A DNA stretch of 64,000 bases from assembly GCF_002993885.1 (NCBI RefSeq), contig NZ_CM009578.1, positions 2,750,009-2,814,008 of the forward strand, written 5' to 3'. The position numbers were made by a program, and so were the translations under genes. Source of the stretch: Sphingopyxis lindanitolerans (GTDB lineage: Bacteria > Pseudomonadota > Alphaproteobacteria > Sphingomonadales > Sphingomonadaceae). A model generated the notes under the pieces. The model ran no database searches and was not told the origin of the DNA. It worked only from the letters and a program-made list of their open reading frames with translations. Shown here piece after piece: positions 35,749 through 45,324 of the stretch (the stretch's first letter is position 1; each line of letters starts with the position of its first letter).

Positions 35749-36369
35749 CTAGTTGCTCGTCAGTTCTTTCAATGCAGACCGCACCTGTCCTTCTTTAAGG
35801 TTGACCGTCTGTTCCGTTTTGCAAATGGGCTGCTCGAAGAAGCCGGCATAAATACCGGATGCTTCCGATTTATTGGCCGCTCTCATATATTGAGTGACGA
35901 GGGTCGGTCGGAATGTGACGAGACATTTTGCGAATTGATGTTCGTCGAGCAACTGGCCGTAGTATCCGAAAGACATGGCCTTCTTCCAATCACGGACAAG
36001 CATTTCTATGTCAAACCCGAGGGGATGCCCGTCCTTAAATTCGTGACAGCTTGTTATAATTTCGCCCAATAATCGCGGCTGCCTGACACGCCGTCCGTCG
36101 CTCGTCTCGACCTCAAGTTCTTCATATTGAGCAAGTGTTGCGCCTAGGATTGTCGATCCGCCGCCGACCTTCAAGTCCAGCTTCTGACGTGCGACCAAGA
36201 TGGCCTCGATGTCACCCGATCGCTTTTCGAGCGTGCAGGTCAATAGAGCCGGGTACTCGTCCGGAGATACGGAAGCACGCGGCAAATGCACCTTGCTCAT
36301 GGGTACGACTTTTGGGGGTACTGGCTGCATCACCATAGCCCAAAGAATCGCAAAATATCCAAGCTGCAT
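35749..36369 (-). CDS. hypothetical protein, low-GC, possibly acquired
   Basis: A 206-residue protein I do not recognise. It starts with a hydrophobic stretch (LGYFAILWAMVM), so it may be exported or membrane-tethered. GGGAG lies about eight bases before the ATG at 36369. It has three cysteines (LTCTLEK, SCHEFK, AKCLVTF and a fourth in PICKTE) and a Gln/Lys-rich end. Base composition is near 50% GC in sampled lines, against 65-70% in its neighbours, and codon use is different. A shorter frame on the other strand (35695-36072) is less convincing. Its neighbours (recQ, sulfurtransferase-like gene) give no hint of function. Confidence 0.6.
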   Translation of the reverse strand: MQLGYFAILWAMVMQPVPPKVVPMSKVHLPRASVSPDEYPALLTCTLEKRSGDIEAILVARQKLDLKVGGGSTILGATLAQYEELEVETSDGRRVRQPRLLGEIITSCHEFKDGHPLGFDIEMLVRDWKKAMSFGYYGQLLDEHQFAKCLVTFRPTLVTQYMRAANKSEASGIYAGFFEQPICKTEQTVNLKEGQVRSALKELTSN

Positions 36370-36539
36370 CGATCACTCCCACTCTGAAGGAAGGACTGCA
36401 ATGCAGCCGATCGACAGTCAATCAAAACGTCCGCTCCCCACCCCAAAGCCGCCATGCTGCCTTCGCGTTTACTCGACATGATCGCAACCGCACACCTTCA
36501 CGCTTGTCAGCAAGCGGGCTGTGAGATTAGATCGCGGTT

Positions 36540-36974
36540 ATGAGTGATTTTCGACCCCTGTCCGCCCAGTTCAGCGTCGCCCCGCAAATCGGCATCGAGG
36601 ATATCGCCGACGCCAAGGCGCAGGGCTTTGCGCTGATCGTCAACAACCGCCCCGATGGCGAGGCGCCCGCGGCGCCGCAGGGCGATCATATCGCGGGCGC
36701 CTGCGCGGCCGAAGGGCTGGCCTATGCCGCGATCCCGATCGGCCAAGCGGGGTTCAGCCACGCGCAGATCGACGCGCTCGACAAGCTGCTGGCCGCGGCG
36801 ACGGGACCGATCCTCGCCTATTGCCGGTCGGGAACGCGCTCGACGCACCTCTGGGCGCTGGCACGCGCGCGGGCGGGCGAGGATGTCGACGGCATCGTCG
36901 CGGCGGCGGCGAAGGCGGGGTATGACCTGACCGGGCTCAGGCCGATGCTGGACGCGCTCGCGGGGGAAAAATGA
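36540..36974 (+). CDS. TIGR01244 family sulfur transferase / DSP-like phosphatase
   Basis: A 144-residue protein of the small family with a dual-specificity-phosphatase-like fold (DUF442), often linked to sulfide:quinone or persulfide metabolism. The start SDFRPLSAQFSVAPQI and the NNRPDGE segment fit the family. The P-loop is Cys95-RSGTRST, so the catalytic Cys and Arg are present. It overlaps the next gene by four bases, suggesting a joint role with that small membrane protein. Confidence 0.85.
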   Translation: MSDFRPLSAQFSVAPQIGIEDIADAKAQGFALIVNNRPDGEAPAAPQGDHIAGACAAEGLAYAAIPIGQAGFSHAQIDALDKLLAAATGPILAYCRSGTRSTHLWALARARAGEDVDGIVAAAAKAGYDLTGLRPMLDALAGEK

Positions 36975-37378
36975 ACCAGGCGGCGTTGATCCAGCTCGGC
37001 GTATCGCTCGTCGCGGTCCTGTTCGTCGCTTGGCTGGTCAAGCGGATCGGGCTTGGCGCCGACCCGCGCATTCAGGATGCCGGGCACGCGATCCGCCTCG
37101 CGGAAGAGGCCGAGGCGGGGTTCGGCGGCACCGAAGTCGCGCGCGACCGCGCGGGTTTCGCGGCGATCGTCCGCAATGCCGAGGGGCGGATGCTGCTGGT
37201 GCGCGCGCACGGCAATCATTTCGCGGCGCGGCCGGTCGATGCGGCGACGGTCGGGCGGCTCGACAAGGATTTCCTGACGTTGACGACGCCGGAAAAGACC
37301 TTCGGTTCGGTGACGCTGCAATTGGGGAAGGAAGCGGGAATGTGGGCGAGCCGGATGCGAGATCTCGACTGTGGATAA
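36971..37378 (+). CDS. small membrane-anchored protein of unknown function
   Basis: A 135-residue protein with one N-terminal membrane segment (LIQLGVSLVAVLFVAWLV, residues ~5-23) and a soluble domain that may be cytoplasmic or periplasmic. The soluble part (FAAIVRNAEGRMLLVRAHGNHFAARPV) resembles a two-layer small fold but I cannot name it. It lies between the sulfurtransferase-like gene and a sterol-desaturase-like gene, with overlaps at both ends, so all three are one operon. Confidence 0.75.
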   Translation: MNQAALIQLGVSLVAVLFVAWLVKRIGLGADPRIQDAGHAIRLAEEAEAGFGGTEVARDRAGFAAIVRNAEGRMLLVRAHGNHFAARPVDAATVGRLDKDFLTLTTPEKTFGSVTLQLGKEAGMWASRMRDLDCG

Positions 37379-38285
37379 GCTCCCCGATCCCGTCGTCTAC
37401 GCCGTTCCGGGCTTCATCCTGCTGCTGATCGCCGAGATGATCATCGCGCGCCGCCGCGACACGAGTCGCTACGAAGCGCGCGATACGCTGACCTCGCTGA
37501 TGCTCGGGACGATCAGCCAGGTCGCGGGGGCAGCGGTCGGCGCGGCGGTGATCGGCATGGCGGTGTGGGTCTATCAGTTCCGCCTGTTCGACATCGGCAT
37601 CGATTTTCGTCACTGGTGGTGGGCGTGGGTCCTCTGCTTCTTCCTCGACGACCTGGCCTATTATGCCTTCCACCGCAGCGCGCACCGCGTGCGCTGGTTC
37701 TGGGCGAGTCATGTCATCCACCACAGTTCGCAGCATTATAATCTGTCGACCGCGCTGCGGCAGACCTGGACGGGCTTTTTCAGCCTGAGCTTCCTGTTTC
37801 GTCTGCCCTTGTTCCTGATCGGCTTTCCGCCCGCGATGGCCTTTTTCTGCGCCGGGCTCAACCTCATCTACCAGTTCTGGATCCATACCGAGGCGATCGG
37901 GCGGATGCCGAAATGGTTCGAGGCGGTGATGAATACGCCGTCGCACCACCGTGTCCACCACGGCGTCAATCCGCGCTACCTCGACGCCAACTACGCCGGG
38001 GTCTTCATCATCTGGGACAAGATGTTCGGCAGCTTCGTCGCCGAACGCGACGACGATCCGGTGCGCTATGGCATCGTCAAGCAACTCGGCAGCTTCAACA
38101 TCCTCTGGGCTGCGGTGCATGAATGGGTCGGGATCGCGAAGGATGTGTGGACCGCGCCGTGGCGGCACAAGCTCTCCTATATGTGGCGCGAGCCCGGCTG
38201 GAGCCACGACGGCAGCCGACAGACGAGCGCGATGATCAAGGAACGCTGGGTCGCGGGGCGGGCGGTCGAGGAGCCAGCGGAATAG
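37371..38285 (+). CDS. sterol desaturase / fatty acid hydroxylase family protein
   Basis: A 304-residue membrane di-iron enzyme. The histidine boxes are AFHRSAHR, ASHVIHHSSQHYN and SHHRVHHG, in the usual order, among five to six hydrophobic segments. The start is a GTG at 37371, eight bases inside the preceding gene. In sphingomonads members of this family hydroxylate carotenoids, sphingolipids or fatty acids; the substrate here is unknown. Confidence 0.9.
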   Translation: MDKLPDPVVYAVPGFILLLIAEMIIARRRDTSRYEARDTLTSLMLGTISQVAGAAVGAAVIGMAVWVYQFRLFDIGIDFRHWWWAWVLCFFLDDLAYYAFHRSAHRVRWFWASHVIHHSSQHYNLSTALRQTWTGFFSLSFLFRLPLFLIGFPPAMAFFCAGLNLIYQFWIHTEAIGRMPKWFEAVMNTPSHHRVHHGVNPRYLDANYAGVFIIWDKMFGSFVAERDDDPVRYGIVKQLGSFNILWAAVHEWVGIAKDVWTAPWRHKLSYMWREPGWSHDGSRQTSAMIKERWVAGRAVEEPAE

Positions 38286-38296
38286 CCCCCTTAATC

Positions 38297-38376
38297 CCGT
38301 TCGTGTCGAGCGAAGTCGAGACACCGTGAAGGCATGCGCGACCGATGGGTGTCTCGACTTCGCTCGACACGAACGG
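38297..38376. repeat. inverted repeat with TCGAGCGAAGTCGAGA core
   Basis: Perfect 29-base arms (38297-38325 and 38348-38376) around a 22-base loop. The arms begin CCGTTCGTGTCGAGCGAAGT. The same arm sequence over 24 or more bases is found at 50155-50238. It lies 12 bases after the desaturase stop and may end transcription. Confidence 0.85.
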
Positions 38377-38473
38377 AGGAAGTGAGGTTGGCTTTGCCCT
38401 TGCCTCCCCGCCTAATGACATTCATGTAAGTCGCAATTGACCACCGATCGGGTGGCGAGGGAGAGTTGCGAGA

Positions 38474-40060
38474 ATGGATCAGTTCGACATCATCGTCATC
38501 GGCGGCGGCAGCGCGGGGAGCGCGGCGGCGGGACGGCTCGCCGGGGACGGAACGCGGACGATATGCCTCGTCGAGGCGGGCGGGACCAACGACACGATCC
38601 GCGTCAAGACGCCGGGCTTCATGCCCTTCATCCCCGATGCGTCCAACTATCGCTACGAGACGGTGCCGCAGAAGGGGCTGAACGGCCGCATCGGCTATCA
38701 GCCACGCGGGCGCGGGCTGGGCGGGTCGAGCGCGATCAATGCGATGGTCTATATCCGCGGGCACCAGTTCGACTACGACCAATGGGCCTCGCTCGGCGCG
38801 ACGGGGTGGAGCTATGCCGACGTGCTGCCCTTCTTCAAGCGCAGCGAGGGCAATGAGCGTGGCGGCGACGATTTTCACGGCGCCGACGGGCCGCTCAACG
38901 TCATGGATCAGCGCTGGCCCAATGTGACGAGCCGGCGCTTCGTCGAGAGCGCGGCGGCGCTGCAATTGCCGCGCACCGCCGATTTCAACCGCCCCGACAA
39001 CGAGGGGTTCGGCCTCTATCAGGTGACGCAGAAGGCGGGCGAACGCTGGTCGGCGGCGCGCGCCTATGTCGAGCCGCTGCGCGGGAAAGCCAATTTCACG
39101 GTGCGCACCGGCGCGCTGGTCGAAAAGATATTGGTCGAGGATGGCCGCGCGACCGGCGTCGTGATCCGGCGCGGGCCGAAGCGCGAGACGCTGCGCGCGC
39201 GCGGCGGCGTGATCCTGTCGGCGGGGGCGTTCAACAGCCCGCAGATATTGATGTTGTCGGGGATCGGTCCGGCCGCGCACCTGAAGGACAAGGGTCTGGA
39301 TGTGGTCGCCGACCGCGAAGGCGTCGGCGCCAATTTGCAGGACCATATCGACTATGTGACGAGCTGGGAGACGCGCTCGGCCGACCCGTTCGGCGACAGC
39401 CTGGGCGGCACGTGGCGGATGGTGAAGGCGATTTTCGAGCATCGCACGCGGCGCACCGGGATCATGACGACCTGTTTCGCCGAGGCGGGAGGCTTCTGGA
39501 AATCGCGCCCTGACCTGCCCGCGCCCGACGTGCAATATCATTTCGTCCCCGCGATGCTCGAGGATCATGGGCGGACCAAGGTCAAGGGACACGGCTTTTC
39601 GTGCCACGCCTGTGTGTTGCGCCCCGAAAGCCGGGGCAGCGTGACGCTGGCGTCGGGCGATGCAGCGGCGGCGCCGCTGATCGACCCCGGCTTCCTGACC
39701 GACGAGCGCGACATGGCGAGCTTGCGCGCCGGAGTGCGGATGATGCACCGCATCGTCGCCGCGCCGCCTTTGTCGGACTATGCCGGCGTCGACCGGCACC
39801 CGGTGGACTTGGGCGATGATGCGGCGCTCGACGCGCTGATCCGCAGCCGCGCGGACACGGTCTATCACCCCGTCGGGACATGCCGGATGGGCAGCGATGC
39901 CGACGCGGTGGTCGATCCGACGTTGCGGCTGAACGGGGTCGAGGGTTTGTGGGTCGCCGACGCGAGCATCATGCCGCGGCTGGTGTCGGGCAATACCAAT
40001 GCGCCGAGCATCATGATCGGCGAACGCGCCGCCGATTTCGTGCAGGCGGCGCTGGGGTGA
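38474..40060 (+). CDS. GMC family oxidoreductase (choline dehydrogenase-like)
   Basis: A 528-residue FAD enzyme. The N-terminal FAD motif is FDIIVIGGGSAGSAAAGRLA, the GMC signature 1 is YQPRGRGLGGSSAINAMVYIRG, and signature 2 is GAFNSPQILMLSGIGP. The C-terminal active-site region YHPVGTCRMG has the catalytic His, and a second His/Asn pair is in SGNTNAPSIMIGERAAD. It oxidises a primary alcohol; family members accept choline, PEG or aryl alcohols. GGGAGAGTTGCGAGA precedes the ATG. Confidence 0.93.
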   Translation: MDQFDIIVIGGGSAGSAAAGRLAGDGTRTICLVEAGGTNDTIRVKTPGFMPFIPDASNYRYETVPQKGLNGRIGYQPRGRGLGGSSAINAMVYIRGHQFDYDQWASLGATGWSYADVLPFFKRSEGNERGGDDFHGADGPLNVMDQRWPNVTSRRFVESAAALQLPRTADFNRPDNEGFGLYQVTQKAGERWSAARAYVEPLRGKANFTVRTGALVEKILVEDGRATGVVIRRGPKRETLRARGGVILSAGAFNSPQILMLSGIGPAAHLKDKGLDVVADREGVGANLQDHIDYVTSWETRSADPFGDSLGGTWRMVKAIFEHRTRRTGIMTTCFAEAGGFWKSRPDLPAPDVQYHFVPAMLEDHGRTKVKGHGFSCHACVLRPESRGSVTLASGDAAAAPLIDPGFLTDERDMASLRAGVRMMHRIVAAPPLSDYAGVDRHPVDLGDDAALDALIRSRADTVYHPVGTCRMGSDADAVVDPTLRLNGVEGLWVADASIMPRLVSGNTNAPSIMIGERAADFVQAALG

Positions 40061-40162
40061 TTCGGCGCTCGCCTCTGCGGAGGCGATCATGCTGTTGCGA
40101 ACCTGTCTGCTTTGGCCCGGCCTTTCCGTCGGCGCGGCGCTGGACGCGAGCGCAGGCGATGG

Positions 40163-40183
40163 ATGCTGAAACAAGTTCAGCAT
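40163..40183. repeat. short hairpin repeat
   Basis: ATGCTGAA, loop ACAAG, TTCAGCAT forms a perfect 8-bp hairpin. It is the kind of small palindrome that recurs in sphingomonad intergenic DNA. It lies in the 565-base gap between the GMC and amt genes, whose other contents are listed separately; 40061-40317 holds nothing else that I can recognise as a gene. Confidence 0.55.
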
Positions 40184-40317
40184 GACGATGGGAAGGCGAC
40201 TGGGATTCGTTCCCGAATCGTTGGGGAACGGCCTGCGGATTCGACTGCGGCGATCGGTGATTCATCCGGCCTGATTGGCGGAATAGCCACGAATTTGCGG
40301 GGCCGCGCGCTGCGGGC

Positions 40318-40450
40318 AAAAAAAGAGGGCCGGGATTTGCATCCCGGCCCAGCCTTTCAGGCTCTCCCCTCCTGAAACTCATGACAGACTGAATGCCATA
40401 TTAATGTCATGTTGCAAAGACTAAATTTGCGGCACCCAAGCTGAAATTTT
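40318..40450 (-). ncRNA. candidate small RNA with terminator
   Basis: On the minus strand an AT-rich stretch (40381-40460), unlike its surroundings, is followed by GGAGGGGAG, a small hairpin AGCCTttcAGGCT (40351-40363), and a strong terminator: a 10-bp perfect stem GGGCCGGGAT (40327-40336 with 40341-40350) and a run of seven T's with one C. The AT-rich part has a CATGACA/TGTCATG inverted repeat and could hold the promoter. Nothing in it looks like a protein. The 5' end is a guess. Confidence 0.4.
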
Positions 40451-40513
40451 GTGCAGTCATTCTGGAGGCTTGGAAAAGCGCGGCGAAGCGCGGAACCGCG
40501 CCGATGTTGCGCA

Positions 40514-40546
40514 CAAAAATGGCCGGGAGCCTGAGCGTCCCGGCCA
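40514..40546 (-). terminator. terminator after amt
   Basis: GGCCGGGA (40521-40528) pairs with TCCCGGCC (40538-40545) around a 9-base loop; on the minus strand the stem is followed by ATTTTTG. It lies about 80 bases after the amt stop codon and ends the glnK-amt transcript. Confidence 0.8.
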
Positions 40547-40625
40547 GTGGTTCGCAGGAGGAACCTCGGTAGGATCCCGCCGCCCTTTTGAAAGAGGAGA
40601 GTGCGGCGGCGGGTATCCTGTCTCG

Positions 40626-41984
<1,359 letters not shown>

Positions 41985-42001
41985 TGCTTCCCCCTTCATT
42001 G

Positions 42002-42457
<456 letters not shown>

Positions 42458-42514
42458 TCACGCGGCAGGCAGGTGGGACAGGGGTTTGCCTAAATTTTGG
42501 GCAGGAGGTGCTCG

Positions 42515-42591
42515 TCGCCCCCGCGCAGGCGGGGGCCGCTGGCAGTTCTGTGCTATTCCGATAGCGGCCCCCGCCTGCGCGGGGGCGGCGA
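42515..42591. repeat. GC-rich inverted repeat
   Basis: Arms of 26-29 bases with one small insertion (42515-42540, beginning TCGCCCCCGCGCAGGCGGGG, and 42563-42591) around a 22-base loop. It lies upstream of the glnK promoter, just after the stop of the nuclease-like gene (42595, minus strand), and may end that gene's transcript. Confidence 0.75.
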
Positions 42592-42594
42592 ATA

Positions 42595-43293
42595 TTAAGT
42601 CAGCGCCCTGAACCGCGCCCAGATCGGCAGATGGTCCGATGCGCGCGCCGCGAGCGCGCTCTGATGGACCCCGGCCTCGACCGCTTCGAGGTCGGGCGAG
42701 GCAAAGATGCGGTCGAGCTTGGCGACCGGGCGGCGGCTGTGGAAGCTGTGCCCGGTATCGACGAGCCGGTGATGCTCGCCGAAATCGGCAAGGCAGCCGC
42801 CCGACGCGCGCCATTCGTTGCAGTCGCCCATCAGGATCGTCGGCAGCGCTTCGCCCGCGCCGACATGGTGGAGGATCGCGCGCGCCTGCTGGCGGCGGCG
42901 CAGGCCCGAAATGTCGAGATGCATGCCGACCACCCGTAATCGATCGTCGCCGATGCGCAGCGTCGCCGCGACCGCACCGCGCGGTTCGAGCGTCGGCAGG
43001 TGCAGCGCGTGGCTCTCCTCGACCTCGATCCCCTTGCGGACGAGCAGCGCATTGCCGTGCCAGCCGATCGCATAGGGGCGGCCGTCGAGCAGATCGACCG
43101 GCACATAGTCGCTATGCTCTTCGAACATATATGGCGGAATCGCGCTGGTGCGGGCGCCGAACCGGCGGTCGGCTTCCTGCAGCGCGATGACGTCGGCGTC
43201 GAGCTCGCGAAGCACCGCCAGCACCCGGCCCGGATCGCGGCGCCGGTCGAGCCCGATGCCCTTGCGCATATTATAGCTGGCGACCTTGATCAT
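42595..43293 (-). CDS. endonuclease/exonuclease/phosphatase family protein
   Basis: A 232-residue DNase I-fold hydrolase. The start MIKVASYNMRKGIGLDRRRDP, ALQEADRRFG (metal-binding Glu), LRVVGMHLDISGLRRRQQA, MGDCNEW and the final ASDHLPIWARF are the family motifs in order. An upstream ATG at 43320 would add nine residues. Members act on nucleic acids or phospholipids; the form with GDCNEW is common in alphaproteobacteria and not assigned. Confidence 0.88.
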   Translation of the reverse strand: MIKVASYNMRKGIGLDRRRDPGRVLAVLRELDADVIALQEADRRFGARTSAIPPYMFEEHSDYVPVDLLDGRPYAIGWHGNALLVRKGIEVEESHALHLPTLEPRGAVAATLRIGDDRLRVVGMHLDISGLRRRQQARAILHHVGAGEALPTILMGDCNEWRASGGCLADFGEHHRLVDTGHSFHSRRPVAKLDRIFASPDLEAVEAGVHQSALAARASDHLPIWARFRALT

Positions 43294-43370
43294 GGATGGG
43301 GACGGACCGTTGTCTTTCATGGTTCATCATCATGACGAATGGAGAGCGATCGAGTTGCCCGCCGCTCCAT

Positions 43371-43400
43371 CGTCATTGCTTCGCTCCGCTCGCAATGACG
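43371..43400. repeat. small palindrome
   Basis: CGTCATTGC (43371-43379) is inverted as GCAATGACG (43392-43400) around a GC-rich loop with CGCTCCGCTC. It lies between the nuclease-like gene and the DUF2007 gene. A weaker relative (CGTCGTTGCTTCG.. CATGACG) is found after the antiporter stop at 33665-33703. Confidence 0.6.
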
Positions 43401-43409
43401 GCCATGAGT

Positions 43410-43622
43410 TTACCCTACGCCGAATTCCACCATCAACGCCCGCGCTTCCTCGATCTCCTCGTCGAGCACCATCACGCGCACCGGGATCATCAGCCCGACG
43501 CTCTCGGCAATGTTCATGCCCGCGTCGAAACAGACCGCATGGACGCCCGCGCATTCGAGCCGCCCGCGCAGCAATTCAGCCTCGACCCCGTTCGGCAGGC
43601 GGATGAGTTCGACGAGCGCCAT
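43410..43622 (-). CDS. DUF2007 putative signal-transducing protein
   Basis: A 70-residue protein with the DUF2007 pattern: MALVELIRLPNGVEAELLRG, a mid VHAVCFDAGMN and IPVRVMVLDEEIEEARALM at the end. The family is a small ferredoxin-like fold, thought to sense or bind a ligand; function unproven. The ATG overlaps the stop of the upstream oxidase-like gene (ATGA). Confidence 0.75.
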   Translation of the reverse strand: MALVELIRLPNGVEAELLRGRLECAGVHAVCFDAGMNIAESVGLMIPVRVMVLDEEIEEARALMVEFGVG

Positions 43623-44185
43623 CAGACGTCGCCCGCGATATAGCGATCGGTAGGGCGCGTCGGCAGACCATCGATGCTTGTCGCGCGGGTCCGAAATTTT
43701 TCGACCCACAGTTCGGGATCGGCCTGGCGGTGATATTTCTGCAGCGTCTCGCGCTCCTGACTCCATTCCATCAGCGGCACGCCCCAGCCACAGCTCGTCT
43801 GGACGCTTGTCACATCGATCACGAAAATCTGGCGCGTGCCGGGGAGCAGCGTGAAATGGGCGGCGAGTTCGTCCCACCCGGCATCCCGCGGCAGCACGGG
43901 GCGGCCACGGCCATAGATGCGCAATATCCAGGCGGTGCGGTCGAAGGCGCAGAACATGAGTGTGATCCGCCCGTCGGCGGCGAGGTGCGCATGTGTCTCG
44001 TTCCCCGAGCCGCCGAGATCGAGCCAGGCGACCTGGCTGGGCGACAATATGCGGAAACTGTCGGCATAGCCCTTGGGCGACAGGTTGATGCGGCCTTCCG
44101 CCGCCGCAGTGGCGGTGAAGAAGAGCGGCTGCCGCTCGATGAAGGCGATATGCTTGTCGGTCAGCGTGTCGGTGAATTCGGCCAT
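43622..44185 (-). CDS. pyridoxamine 5'-phosphate oxidase family protein
   Basis: A 187-residue split-barrel flavoprotein-like protein. The start FTDTLTDKHIAFIERQPLFFTATAA, the segment GRINLSPKG, and LDLGGSGNETHAHLAADGRITLMF are typical of the PNPOx-like group that binds FMN or F420. It lacks the pyridoxamine-specific C-terminal region of PdxH, so it is not the vitamin B6 enzyme. It is coupled with the DUF2007 gene. Confidence 0.85.
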   Translation of the reverse strand: MAEFTDTLTDKHIAFIERQPLFFTATAAAEGRINLSPKGYADSFRILSPSQVAWLDLGGSGNETHAHLAADGRITLMFCAFDRTAWILRIYGRGRPVLPRDAGWDELAAHFTLLPGTRQIFVIDVTSVQTSCGWGVPLMEWSQERETLQKYHRQADPELWVEKFRTRATSIDGLPTRPTDRYIAGDV

Positions 44186-44219
44186 ATGTCCTGTCCGCGC
44201 AGCGAAGGCCCGCGCCCTA

Positions 44220-44798
44220 TCACCAATTGCCGCCCTCTTCTATCGCCGCTTCCTCGCCCGGCCGGTTGGCGCGCCCCAGCGCCGCATTGCGGTGCGGAAA
44301 GCGGCCAAAGCGGTCGATCATGTCGAAATGCTTCTTCGCATATTCGGGAAAGGCCGGGTCGGTGAGCTGGTTCATCAGGCGCAGCGATTCGCGCTGATCG
44401 GCGATATCCTCGCTATGCTCGAAGGGCAGATAGGCGAATTGCCGCCGTTCGTCGGGCCAGTCTTGATCCCAGCCTTTCGCGACGATGCCGCGCGCGACCG
44501 CGCGGGCAAGCGCGTCGGTCGCGAAGGCCTCGGCCCGGCGGCGATGGATATTGCGCGGGACCTGGTCGAACAGGATCGCCGCGGCAAGCGCGGTGTCGGG
44601 ATCAGTCAGGAAGGCCTCGACCGGCCGCGCGCGCAGCGCTTCGCGCCAATCGCCCGCCAGCGCGCGCACCGCCGCGTCGAAATCGGGTCCGCCGCCGTAC
44701 CAGTCGTCCATGCCGTGGCCGTCGAACCAGAAGGCGAGGAGCCGCGCGGCCCAGTCGGGGGGCGGGGCGGCGGGCTCTTTGTCGTCGTCAAACGGCAC
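44220..44798 (-). CDS. DUF924 family protein
   Basis: A 192-residue protein. ARLLAFWFDGHGMDDWYGG near the N-terminus, AAAILFDQVPRNIHRRRAEAFATDALA in the middle, and YLPFEHSEDIADQRESLRL are the conserved parts of DUF924, an all-helical family with a TPR-like fold. No activity is established. It is 10 bases from the small exported protein gene upstream. Confidence 0.85.
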   Translation of the reverse strand: MPFDDDKEPAAPPPDWAARLLAFWFDGHGMDDWYGGGPDFDAAVRALAGDWREALRARPVEAFLTDPDTALAAAILFDQVPRNIHRRRAEAFATDALARAVARGIVAKGWDQDWPDERRQFAYLPFEHSEDIADQRESLRLMNQLTDPAFPEYAKKHFDMIDRFGRFPHRNAALGRANRPGEEAAIEEGGNW

Positions 44799-44807
44799 GC
44801 GCGGCGA

Positions 44808-45224
44808 TTACCGGGCCTTGGCGCGGCGATAGGGTACGAACTCGCCGAGCGAGACGAAGCCGCTGTACATATGGCTCGTGCGGTCGTGCAGTTCGACGGT
44901 GTCGATGCTGCACAATCGCGACGATGTCGTCTTGGTGACGAGAATATCGTCGTCGCCGAGCTGGTCGGCGCCGCCGCGCGGGCGGTTGACCCACAGGGTA
45001 TCGCCGACGCGATAGACGATCGCGGTTTTGTCGATCACCTGGCTGCTGTTGGTCGCGGCGAGGTTGATGCAATCCTGCGGTGCGCCGGCAACGCGGCCTT
45101 CGAGCAGCTTTTCGAGCTGCTGTTCGGGCGTGCGCTTGTCCTTGGCAAAGGCGGCGGGGGCGAAGGCCGCGGGCGCGGCGACCATCGCGGCGGCGGCGAG
45201 GATGGCGGGGATCAGCGTACGCAT
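44808..45224 (-). CDS. small exported protein of unknown function
   Basis: A 138-residue protein with a clear signal peptide (LIPAILAAAAMVAAPAAFA, cut near residue 27). The mature part has two cysteines (QDCINL and SRLCSID) that could form a disulfide, and a beta-rich look (IVYRVGDTLWVNRPRGG). I do not recognise a known domain. It is found just upstream of the DUF924 gene. Confidence 0.75.
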   Translation of the reverse strand: MRTLIPAILAAAAMVAAPAAFAPAAFAKDKRTPEQQLEKLLEGRVAGAPQDCINLAATNSSQVIDKTAIVYRVGDTLWVNRPRGGADQLGDDDILVTKTTSSRLCSIDTVELHDRTSHMYSGFVSLGEFVPYRRAKAR

Positions 45225-45324
45225 GGTTCGACTCCTGTCTTCAACATACCCTACCCGTCGCCACCCTACGCCGCCGTGCGTTAACCGGGGATGACTCGCC
45301 GCGCCCCCGGCACGGCTTGCCGCG

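Noticed and set aside
35695..36072. A plus-strand 125-codon frame inside the low-GC gene
   Set aside because: Shorter than the minus-strand frame, no ribosome site, and begins in the repeat; the minus strand has GGGAG and a fuller product.
38291..40183. A 630-codon minus-strand frame opposite the GMC oxidoreductase gene
   Set aside because: Antisense shadow of a strongly supported enzyme; the product is Arg/His/Ala-rich and has no recognisable motif.
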